A DNA stretch of 24,932 bases from Oscillospiraceae bacterium. Its GTDB lineage: Bacteria; Bacillota; Clostridia; Oscillospirales; Oscillospiraceae. Every line of letters starts with the position of its first letter. Position 1 is the stretch's first letter. The stretch covers positions 1-24,932 of the forward strand of contig JAHHRQ010000025.1 in the NCBI GenBank assembly GCA_020025715.1, given 5' to 3'. The translations under genes and the position numbers were made by a program. The notes beneath the pieces were generated by a model. That model was not told the origin of the DNA. It saw nothing but the letters and a program-made list of their open reading frames with translations, and made no database searches. This document shows, one piece after another, positions 7,415-13,849 of the stretch.

Positions 7415-8614
7415 TTATTTAAGTTCTGCTGCAATGGTATCGGCAAGTGCTTCCATCTCTGCAAGCTGTCCGTCTTTAACGGAGGAACGGATAGTGATAT
7501 TCTCGCCTATGAACTCGGTGTTCTTCAAAGGAGCCAGAATATCTCTCATCTGCTTGCCGCTTGTAGGTGCCCATGATCCGTTTTCAAGTATGGCAATCTT
7601 TCTGCCCTGAAGGTTGTGGGCGGCAATGTCTCTGAGGAGATTTTCCATGGTAACAAAGACGCCTGCGTTATAGGTGGTGGCAGCGAAGATCAGATGGCTG
7701 CATCTGAAGGAGTCAGAAACTATGTAGCTTGCGGGAGTGACTGAGGTATCATACATTCTCACCTTTACTCCACGCTCTACGAGAAGGGTTGCCATAATGT
7801 TGGCGGCGTTCTCGGTGTGGCCGTAAACAGATGCGTAGGCAATCATTACGCTCTTTTCCTCGGGAGTATAGCTGCTCCAGAGCAGGTACTTTTCCAGATA
7901 CTTGTCAAAATCCTTTCTCCATACAAAGCCGTGGAGGGGGCAGACAAGTTTAATATCCAGAGCTGATGCCTTCTTAAGCACAGCCTGAACCTGAGGGCCG
8001 TATTTACCGACGATGTTTGTGTAGTATCTTCTGGCCTCATCGATGTTCTCGGTGAAGAAATCGGTTTCATCTGCAAAGAGACGGCCGTTGAGAGCGCCGA
8101 AGGTGCCGAATGCGTCAGCAGAGAACAGAATACCGTCTGTCTTATCGTATGCCATCATAACCTCAGGCCAATGAACCATAGGAGCCATAACAAAGCTAAG
8201 CTCGTGGCGGCCGAAGCTTATGCTGTCCCCTTCTTTGACGATAATCATGTTTTCATCTATGTTCATGTCAAAATACTGAGCCAGCATGGTCTTAATCTTT
8301 GCGTTGCAGATTATCTTAACGCCGGGGTAGCGCAGTACCAGATCCTGAACAGTTGCAGCATGGTCAGGCTCCATGTGAGTAATTACAAGATAATCCAAAT
8401 TTCTGCCGTTAAGGGCATAGGCAAGGTTTTCAAAAAATGTCTGAGAAACAGCCTTGTCAACTGTGTCGAAAAGTACAGTCTTTTCATCCAGCATAACATA
8501 AGAGTTGTAAGAAACACCGTCAGGCACTCCGTAAACTCCTTCAAAGCAGACAAGACGCCTGTCGTCAGCGCCGACCCATACCAAATCCTCTAAAACTTTT
8601 CTCGTGCAGTGCAT
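7415..8614 (-). CDS. Flavodiiron protein (FprA-type A flavoprotein)
   Basis: Cytosolic oxygen (or nitric oxide) reductase of 399 residues with the two classic domains. The N-terminal metallo-beta-lactamase-like domain shows every diiron ligand: His80-x-Glu82-x-Asp84, His148, Asp167 and His228. The C-terminal flavodoxin domain starts near residue 256 with the FMN phosphate loop YASVYGHTEN. There is no C-terminal rubredoxin extension, so electrons must come from a separate donor. I use the ATG at 8612-8614, which has an AAGGGAG site; a longer frame beginning 33 bp upstream would place residues across that site. Strict anaerobes use this enzyme to reduce O2 to water. The adjacent divergent Crp/Fnr-family regulator is a natural candidate controller. 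Confidence 0.93.
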   Translation of the reverse strand: MHCTRKVLEDLVWVGADDRRLVCFEGVYGVPDGVSYNSYVMLDEKTVLFDTVDKAVSQTFFENLAYALNGRNLDYLVITHMEPDHAATVQDLVLRYPGVKIICNAKIKTMLAQYFDMNIDENMIIVKEGDSISFGRHELSFVMAPMVHWPEVMMAYDKTDGILFSADAFGTFGALNGRLFADETDFFTENIDEARRYYTNIVGKYGPQVQAVLKKASALDIKLVCPLHGFVWRKDFDKYLEKYLLWSSYTPEEKSVMIAYASVYGHTENAANIMATLLVERGVKVRMYDTSVTPASYIVSDSFRCSHLIFAATTYNAGVFVTMENLLRDIAAHNLQGRKIAILENGSWAPTSGKQMRDILAPLKNTEFIGENITIRSSVKDGQLAEMEALADTIAAELK

Positions 8615-8627
8615 GATGTCTCCCTTC

Positions 8628-8646
8628 TGCCGCAGATAATGCGGCA
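8628..8646. promoter_or_regulatory. Hairpin in the flavodiiron leader
   Basis: A perfect 6-bp inverted repeat (TGCCGC at 8628-8633, GCGGCA at 8641-8646) with a 7-nt loop sits directly upstream of the ribosome site of the flavodiiron gene. It could stabilise the leader or affect initiation; it is small and could be chance. Confidence 0.4.
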
Positions 8647-8652
8647 AAGAAT

Positions 8653-8682
8653 ATTATATTCCGGGTTTTTACGCCCCGTTAA
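8653..8682 (-). promoter_or_regulatory. Candidate promoter of the flavodiiron gene
   Basis: On the minus strand there is a perfect TATAAT (8653-8658), preceded after 18 bp by TTAACG (8677-8682), a 4-of-6 match to the -35 consensus. The predicted start gives a leader of about 30 nt that includes the small hairpin. Confidence 0.5.
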
Positions 8683-8728
8683 AATTTAGTCTATCTGATG
8701 AAATTATAGTCCCTTAACTTTCAAGAAA

Positions 8729-8760
8729 CTGTTGCAGGCGCAACAGCGCAGTATTATAAT
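8729..8760 (+). promoter_or_regulatory. Promoter of the Crp/Fnr-family gene with an overlapping dyad
   Basis: TATAAT (8755-8760) has a weak -35, TTGCAG (8732-8737), 17 bp upstream. That -35 lies inside an inverted repeat: CTGTTGC (8729-8735), 4-bp spacer AGGC, GCAACAG (8740-8746), perfect over 7-bp arms. A protein bound there would block or replace -35 contacts. Crp/Fnr proteins bind dyads of this general size with TTG..CAA edges, so autoregulation is plausible. The arms are closer together than in the Fnr consensus. Confidence 0.55.
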
Positions 8761-8793
8761 TGTATATATACTGCAAATAAAGAAGGAAATATT

Positions 8794-9438
8794 ATGACTG
8801 AAAATCCCCTTTTTAAAGGCATTAGTCAAAGCAGCCTCAACGCAATGTTTGACTGCTTCAAACCTGAGTTTCGCAACTTCAAAAAAGGTGACACCATTCT
8901 GGTGTACTCTCAAACGCTTCAATACCTGTGTATTCTCATCAGCGGCAAAGCTCACCTCTACTGCATGGACAGCGACGGAGAGTATACTCTTCTGGAGCAT
9001 TACGGACAGAACGACGTTTTCGGAGAAGTGTTCGCAATCCCAAATGCAGCCCTGGGATATGCTGTGGAGGCTGACAGCGACTGCCGGGTAATGTTCACCC
9101 GCTTTTCATGTATCTGCGGCCGGTGCCAGAATGCCTGTCAGCATCACACTCAGCTCACCCAGAACCTTTTCGAGCTGTCGGCAAAGAAAGCTCAGACCCT
9201 GTCGGTCAGAATAAACATGATAAGCAAGAAAACTCTCCGGCGAAAGCTCTGTGCATATTTTGAATACATGCAGGAAAAGCGGGGCAGCGACAGCTTTGAG
9301 ATAGAAACCTCTCTTTCCCAGCTCGCAGGCTACCTGTGCGCCGACAGAAGCAGCATGATGAGAGAGCTGAAAAACATGTGTGATGAAGGACTTATAAATC
9401 GGGACGGAAGGAAAATTAAACTTATAAATCTACATTAA
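8794..9438 (+). CDS. Crp/Fnr-family transcriptional regulator
   Basis: A 214-residue two-domain regulator. The N-terminal cyclic-nucleotide-binding fold spans about 1-110, with FKKGDTI and GQNDVFGEVFAI as the typical beta-roll motifs. The long dimer helix lies near 115-150, and the C-terminal winged helix-turn-helix near 168-200 (LSQLAGYLCADRSSMMREL). Between roll and helix is a cysteine cluster, Cys106, 108, 111 and 115, followed by His118. A Cys-x3-Cys-x2-His here is common in a clostridial Crp/Fnr subgroup of unknown signal, so a metal, Fe-S or thiol sensor is possible but unproven. The residues that bind cAMP in Crp are not evident. The ATG follows AAGGAAAT. The gene is divergent from the flavodiiron gene and 14 bp ahead of a small partner. 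Confidence 0.88.
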   Translation: MTENPLFKGISQSSLNAMFDCFKPEFRNFKKGDTILVYSQTLQYLCILISGKAHLYCMDSDGEYTLLEHYGQNDVFGEVFAIPNAALGYAVEADSDCRVMFTRFSCICGRCQNACQHHTQLTQNLFELSAKKAQTLSVRINMISKKTLRRKLCAYFEYMQEKRGSDSFEIETSLSQLAGYLCADRSSMMRELKNMCDEGLINRDGRKIKLINLH

Positions 9439-9452
9439 AGGGAGAAAAAATT

Positions 9453-9815
9453 ATGGCAGACAAGAAAATATACAGCCCCGAGGGCAAAGTTGAATCCCCG
9501 GAAGTTATGAAGGATTACGAAAATGCTAAGATTTTCGATAAATTCAAAGTCGGCAGTCTGGGAGTTTATTACCGCGACACCTTAAAGCTCAAATTTCTGC
9601 CCTATGATTTCATTGAGCGCGCTTTCATAAGAATTCACGAAGCCAACGCCCGCACCTGCTGCGCCTGCAACAAGTACAGATATTACACCCTTGAATTTGT
9701 CCATGACGGAAAGGAATACGCAAACGTCATTTCCGAAAACGAAACTTTAATGGATGATGCCCTTGCCCTCATTCAGAAGCTTGCTCCTCAGGTGGCAATA
9801 GGTTTTGTTAAATAA
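9453..9815 (+). CDS. Conserved-looking small protein of unknown function, 120 residues
   Basis: I do not recognise a named family, though the sequence looks like a real soluble protein. It follows the Crp/Fnr gene by 14 bp with a strong AAGGGAG ribosome site and is followed by a terminator, so the two form a small operon. Visible features are LKFLPYDFIERAFIRIHEANAR in the middle, a tight cysteine group at 69, 70 and 72 (CCAC), then the strand-like YRYYTLEFVHDGKEYANVISE. A predicted helix at the C-terminus is DDALALIQKLAP. There are no membrane segments and no signal peptide. The cysteine triplet hints at metal or thiol chemistry linked to the regulator, but that is a guess. Confidence 0.8.
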   Translation: MADKKIYSPEGKVESPEVMKDYENAKIFDKFKVGSLGVYYRDTLKLKFLPYDFIERAFIRIHEANARTCCACNKYRYYTLEFVHDGKEYANVISENETLMDDALALIQKLAPQVAIGFVK

Positions 9816-9828
9816 TTCATAACAGTAT

Positions 9829-9857
9829 AAGCTCCCCCAATGGGGGAGCTTTTTTAT
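9829..9857 (+). terminator. Intrinsic terminator of the regulator operon
   Basis: A 10-bp GC-rich stem (9829-9838 with 9842-9851) and a 3-nt loop are followed on the plus strand by a T run. The feoB stop codon lies at 9854-9856 on the other strand. In the minus direction the hairpin lacks a good T tract, so it may only weakly stop feoB transcription. Confidence 0.85.
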
Positions 9858-11935
9858 ATACCCATAATTTTAAAGAGACAGGAAACAAGGGCACAGATTA
9901 TAATTCCCGCCGCCGTTGGCAGAAGCGCAGACAGAGCCGCCCATTTTGTGCTGCCTGTCTCTTTTTTTATGCTCAGGAGCGTTGTTGAACAGGGCCAGTG
10001 GAAAAGGGCAAACAATAAAAAGCACAGTGCAGTTTTAATCCCCCAGCCGTTTTGTATCAGCAGCGCTCGGATTTCTTCCAGTGTTCCCGGCTCTATAATA
10101 CTGCTTCCGGCACTATATATCATTATTATAATAGGTAGGACTATTTCATTTGCAGGCAGAGCAAGAATGAAAGCCAAAAGTATAACCCCGTCAAGCCCCA
10201 TAAATCTTCCCAGCGGATCGAGAGCTCCGGCGCATATGCTTATAATGCTCTCCCCTCCTATGGAGATATTAGCGCAGAGATAGAGTATAGCTCCCGCCGG
10301 TGCTGCAACCGCCGCCGCTCTGCCAAGCACAAACAGCGTTCTGTCAAAAATGGAGCGTATAAGCACCTGCCCCACTCGGGGAGTTCTGTACGGGGGCATT
10401 TCCAGAATAAATGATGAGGGTTCTCCTTTTAAAGCAGTGCATGACAGAAGCTTTGTAGCTCCAAGGCTGAGAATAACCGACAGCACTATAAAAAGAGTGA
10501 GCATAAGGGCAGAGGCAAAGGCGGAGTATTTACCGCAGCCTATGACGAAAAACATGGATATAACCGCAATCAGCATGGGAAATCTGCCGTTGCATGGAAC
10601 AAAGCTGTTTGTAAGAATAGCAAGCAGCCTCTCTCTTGGTGAATTTATTATTCTGCACCCAATAACTCCCGCCGCATTGCAGCCAAAGCCCATGCACATG
10701 GTAAGCGCCTGTTTTCCGCAGGCTTTGCACTTATGAAAGGCGTTATCCAGATTGTATGCAACTCTGGGCAGATACCCCGCATCTTCAAGAAGTGTAAAAA
10801 GCGGGAAAAAGATAGCCATAGGCGGCAGCATTACAGATACCACCCACGCCAGAACCCTGTAAACACCGTCAACCAGAAGGCAGCTTAGAAATTCCGGCAT
10901 ACGCAGCCACGAGAAAAATGCCCTTATTTCATCTTCCAGACCGAAAAGCAGCTTTGCCAGCATATCTGAGGGATAGTTCGCTCCTACTATTGTAATATAG
11001 AAGGTAAGCGCCAAAAGAAGCAGCATTACCGGATAGCCCACAAGCCTGCCGGTAAGGAGTCTGTCAAGCGCCCGATCTTTTTTCGTATATGTATCCTTAT
11101 TAAATTTTATAACGCCTGCGGAAATGCGCTCGCTTTCCTTTACAATGCTTTCTGCCAGCATATCCCTGATTTTTTCATCGTCTATGCCTAACGCTCCGAG
11201 CCTCTCCCGCTCACATTCTGCGAGCTTTAAAAGTTCCCCTGCACAGCTCAGTCTGCCGTGGAGGAAAATATCAATCTTTTCCAGCAGTTCCTTTTCTCCC
11301 TCCAACAGTCTCAGACACAGCCAGCGGGGATTTAGTTTATACCGGCACAGCCTTTCCGCTTGCTGCATCATGCGGGAAACAGAACATTCCAGTTCATTCG
11401 GATACGGTACGGTTTTTTCTTTATTTTCGGGGCTGCACATCAGCTCATCCAGTGCTTTCAGGACTTTTTTCCGAGAGCTTTTATTTTTTGCCGTAATGCC
11501 GATTACAGGAACCCCAAGACACTCGGACAATTCCGGCAGATTAAGCTCTATCCCCTTTTTCTTTGCTTCGTCCATAAGGTTTACGCATACAAGCGTTCTG
11601 TAACCAAGCTCTCTTGTCTGCAAAACAAGATTTAAGTTTCTTTCAAGGCATGTGGCATCACATACAACTATAACCGCCTGAGATTTTCCAAAACAGATAA
11701 AATCTCTGGCGATCTCCTCCTCAGGTGAGCGTGAACTTAAAGAGTAAGCACCGGGAGTGTCTACAAGTTCATATCTGCCACCGCCGCATAAGCCTCTTGC
11801 GCTGGCAACGGTTTTCCCCGGCCAGTTTCCCGTGTGCTGGTGCATCCCGGTAAGGGAATTAAACACCGTGCTTTTCCCCACGTTTGGATTTCCTGCCAGT
11901 GCAATAACCTTTGGTTTTTCTTCACAATTATTCAT
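9854..11935 (-). CDS. feoB: Ferrous iron transporter FeoB
   Basis: Membrane Fe(II) importer of 693 residues with an N-terminal G-protein domain. The GTPase motifs are in order: G1 GNPNVGKST (15-23), the G2 threonine in PGKT (Thr42), G3 DTPG (59-62) and G4 NLMD (119-122). A helical spacer follows, then a membrane domain with two gate-like halves. One contains LPPMAIFFPLFTLLEDAGYLPR followed by a cysteine-rich segment (CKACGKQALTMCMGFGCNAAG) and FVPCNGRFPM; the second contains FVLGRAAAVAAPAGAI. The start overlaps feoA by 8 bp, so the two are translationally coupled. No feoC is visible. Expression is probably iron-regulated through the feoA upstream region. Confidence 0.95.
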   Translation of the reverse strand: MNNCEEKPKVIALAGNPNVGKSTVFNSLTGMHQHTGNWPGKTVASARGLCGGGRYELVDTPGAYSLSSRSPEEEIARDFICFGKSQAVIVVCDATCLERNLNLVLQTRELGYRTLVCVNLMDEAKKKGIELNLPELSECLGVPVIGITAKNKSSRKKVLKALDELMCSPENKEKTVPYPNELECSVSRMMQQAERLCRYKLNPRWLCLRLLEGEKELLEKIDIFLHGRLSCAGELLKLAECERERLGALGIDDEKIRDMLAESIVKESERISAGVIKFNKDTYTKKDRALDRLLTGRLVGYPVMLLLLALTFYITIVGANYPSDMLAKLLFGLEDEIRAFFSWLRMPEFLSCLLVDGVYRVLAWVVSVMLPPMAIFFPLFTLLEDAGYLPRVAYNLDNAFHKCKACGKQALTMCMGFGCNAAGVIGCRIINSPRERLLAILTNSFVPCNGRFPMLIAVISMFFVIGCGKYSAFASALMLTLFIVLSVILSLGATKLLSCTALKGEPSSFILEMPPYRTPRVGQVLIRSIFDRTLFVLGRAAAVAAPAGAILYLCANISIGGESIISICAGALDPLGRFMGLDGVILLAFILALPANEIVLPIIIMIYSAGSSIIEPGTLEEIRALLIQNGWGIKTALCFLLFALFHWPCSTTLLSIKKETGSTKWAALSALLPTAAGIIICALVSCLFKIMGI

Positions 11936-12170
11936 TTTTCACCTCCGTATCCTCTTTAAGCAGCACTCCCCTGCTGTCCTCATCTCTCAATGCTATAACA
12001 GCGCCTTTTATAAAATAAGCTGCCGGATCTCCGCCGGGGCTTCTGCCTACACATTCGATCTCCGTTCCCTCTACAATGCCTATATCCTGCAATCGCCGCC
12101 GCATAGGTCCTTCTGTTTGCAGCCCCTCAACTACGGCTTTCCCGCCTACGCGCAGTTCATTGAGCTTCAT
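11928..12170 (-). CDS. feoA: FeoA-type SH3-fold accessory protein of ferrous iron uptake
   Basis: A cytosolic 80-residue protein of the FeoA family, a small SH3-like beta barrel thought to support FeoB. The conserved core RRRLQDIGIVEGTEIECVGRSPGGDPAAYFIKGAVIALR fits the typical RLxxLGxxxGxxVxVxxxxPxGDPxxxxxxGxxxxLR pattern. The ATG at 12168-12170 has a GGGGAGG site 9 nt upstream, and the stop lies inside the first codons of feoB. The gene is first in the feoAB operon and divergent from the glyoxalase/hydrolase gene. Confidence 0.93.
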   Translation of the reverse strand: MKLNELRVGGKAVVEGLQTEGPMRRRLQDIGIVEGTEIECVGRSPGGDPAAYFIKGAVIALRDEDSRGVLLKEDTEVKNE

Positions 12171-12190
12171 TTCCTACCGCCTCCCCATTT

Positions 12191-12219
12191 AGTATATTTA
12201 ACATATGGTCCATGTGTTA
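12191..12219 (-). promoter_or_regulatory. feoA -10 element and adjacent 21-bp dyad
   Basis: On the minus strand TATACT (12191-12196) is a good -10. Two bp upstream of it is a dyad of 10-bp arms around one central base: TAACATATGG (12199-12208), T, CCATGTGTTA (12210-12219), with 9 of 10 arm positions paired. It covers the region between -35 and -10 of feoA and abuts the -35 of the divergent gene. It does not match the Fur box well; a DtxR-like or other iron repressor is possible. No convincing -35 was seen for feoA. Confidence 0.45.
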
Positions 12220-12248
12220 TTGACTTATGGGAAATAAATTGTTAATAT
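12220..12248 (+). promoter_or_regulatory. Candidate promoter of the glyoxalase/hydrolase-rdgB operon
   Basis: TTGACT (12220-12225, 5 of 6) and TAATAT (12243-12248, 4 of 6) are spaced by 17 bp, with the gene starting at 12282. The -35 directly touches the dyad in the divergent region, so one regulator could affect both directions. Confidence 0.5.
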
Positions 12249-12281
12249 CAATTCGGATTGATTTTCGGGAGGTTTTAAAGC

Positions 12282-13199
12282 ATGTATAAATTTAACCATT
12301 TCAATTTTAACGTTCTCGATATGGAGCGCAGCCTTAAATTTTACGATGAAGCTCTGGGTCTTAAGCCTGTAAAGGAAAAGGAAGGCCCCGACGGCAGTTT
12401 TAAGCTTATATTTGTAGGTGACGGTGAAAGCGATTTCACCCTTGAACTCACACTCTTAAAGGACAGAACCCAGCCCTACGATCTGGGTGAGGGAGAATTT
12501 CATCTCGCTTTTGCAGTAGATGACTTTGAAGCAGCTTACAAGAAGCACAAAGCAATGGGCTGTGTATGTCAGGACCCCGGAAAGATAAAAGCATACTTTA
12601 TCGAAGACCCGGACGGCTACTGGATAGAGATAATCAGAAGTGCAAAGGCAAAGGCCGCTGAAAATCCCACTGAGCCTAAGGATTACCTTATCGTTGTCGA
12701 TATGCAGAATGACTTCATTGACGGTGCGCTGGGCAGCAAGGAGGCTCAGGCCATAGTCCCCAACGTTATTGAGAAAATCAAAAACTTTGACGGTCGTGTG
12801 CTTTTCACCAGAGACACCCACGGCGAAAACTACATGGACACTCAGGAAGGCAGAAAGCTCCCTGTTCCCCACTGCATTAAAGGCACTGAGGGGTGGGAAA
12901 TCAGAAAAGAGCTGGAAGAACTGCGCTGCGACCTTGCAATAGACAAGCCCACCTTCGGTTCCAGAGAGCTGGCTGAGCTTATATATAAGGAAAATGAGCT
13001 GCACCCCATAAAGAGTGTAACTTTAATAGGTCTCTGCACTGACATCTGCGTTATCTCAAACGCTATGCTCATTAAAGCATTTCTCCCCGAAATGCCGGTA
13101 ATAGTTGATGCGTCCTGCTGCGCCGGTGTTACTCCCCAGAGTCACAATACCGCTCTTGAGGCCATGAAAATGTGCCAGATAGAGGTAATAAATCAGTAA
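12282..13199 (+). CDS. Fusion: glyoxalase I-like VOC domain + nicotinamidase-like cysteine hydrolase
   Basis: Two enzyme domains in one 305-residue chain. Residues 1 to about 120 form a VOC domain with a full glyoxalase I metal set in the expected places: His6, Glu55, His74 and Glu116 (in EDPDGYWIEI). A short linker (121-133) leads to an isochorismatase/nicotinamidase-like domain. It has the triad Asp140 (VVDMQNDF), Lys222 (DKPTFGS) and Cys256 (GLCTDICV), plus metal-site residues Asp178, His180 and His197. The other histidine of PncA metal sites is not obvious. The ATG follows CGGGAGG. rdgB starts 12 bp downstream. Either domain alone is common; a fusion is unusual to me. The second domain may hydrolyse nicotinamide or another amide, and the first may act on 2-oxoaldehyde adducts. 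Real substrates are unknown. Confidence 0.88.
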   Translation: MYKFNHFNFNVLDMERSLKFYDEALGLKPVKEKEGPDGSFKLIFVGDGESDFTLELTLLKDRTQPYDLGEGEFHLAFAVDDFEAAYKKHKAMGCVCQDPGKIKAYFIEDPDGYWIEIIRSAKAKAAENPTEPKDYLIVVDMQNDFIDGALGSKEAQAIVPNVIEKIKNFDGRVLFTRDTHGENYMDTQEGRKLPVPHCIKGTEGWEIRKELEELRCDLAIDKPTFGSRELAELIYKENELHPIKSVTLIGLCTDICVISNAMLIKAFLPEMPVIVDASCCAGVTPQSHNTALEAMKMCQIEVINQ

Positions 13200-13211
13200 G
13201 GAGAACAAACT

Positions 13212-13784
13212 TTGAAACTTATAATCGCATCCAATAACGCACACAAGCTTATAGAGATTAAAGCCATTTTAGGCTCTGTATTTGATGAAATACTCTCCAT
13301 GAAAGAGGCGGGCATTGAACATGAAACCGTTGAGGACGGCAGCACTTTCATGGAAAACGCCGAGAAAAAGGCAAGAGAGATTGCAGAAATCTCCGGCTGC
13401 CCCGCTCTGGCAGATGACAGCGGACTGTCCGTTGACGCACTGGACGGCGCACCCGGCATTTACTCCGCCCGCTTCTCCGGTACTCACGGCGACGACAAGG
13501 CAAATAACCGCCTGCTGCTGGAAAAGCTTCAGGGAGTTGAAAATCGTTCCGCCCACTACACCTGCGCCATGGCTCTTATCTGGCCTGACGGCAGAAAAAT
13601 AACTGCTGAGGGCTACCTTAATGGCAGAATAGGATTTGAGGAAAAGGGCGACAACGGTTTTGGATATGATCCTCTGTTCATAATTTCCGGCCTTGAAAAG
13701 ACCGCAGCCGAGATAAGCGCTGAGGAAAAGAACAGCATCAGCCACCGTGCAAATGCACTGAAAGAACTGCTCTCCAAACTTTAA
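13212..13784 (+). CDS. rdgB: RdgB/HAM1-family non-canonical purine NTP pyrophosphatase
   Basis: House-cleaning enzyme that hydrolyses dITP, XTP and ITP to monophosphates, keeping deaminated purines out of nucleic acids. The 190 residues contain the full set of family motifs: SNNAHKLIEI at the N-terminus, TFMENAEKKA (45-54), LADDSGLSVDALDGAPGIYSARFSG (67-90), NGFGYDPLF (148-156) and ISHRANAL (176-183). The start is TTG at 13212-13214, preceded by AAGGAGA at good spacing; the sequence upstream offers no better in-frame start, and the N-terminus (M)KLIIASNN is the normal one. It sits 12 bp after the fusion gene and so shares its operon. Confidence 0.94.
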   Translation: MKLIIASNNAHKLIEIKAILGSVFDEILSMKEAGIEHETVEDGSTFMENAEKKAREIAEISGCPALADDSGLSVDALDGAPGIYSARFSGTHGDDKANNRLLLEKLQGVENRSAHYTCAMALIWPDGRKITAEGYLNGRIGFEEKGDNGFGYDPLFIISGLEKTAAEISAEEKNSISHRANALKELLSKL

Positions 13785-13801
13785 AACTTAATTTAAGACA
13801 T

Positions 13802-13838
13802 AAAAAAATCTGTCCCCATTTAAGGGACAGATTTTTTA
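13802..13838. terminator. Bidirectional terminator between rdgB and nadE
   Basis: A 14-bp stem (13803-13816 with 13824-13837), with a 7-nt loop, A-rich on the left and T-rich on the right. It can terminate both convergent operons. Confidence 0.88.
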
Positions 13839-13849
13839 TTTTTATAATC

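Noticed and set aside
9829..9857. Use of the regulator-operon hairpin as the feoB terminator
   Set aside because: On the minus strand the stem is not followed by a T run. It is counted only as a plus-strand terminator.
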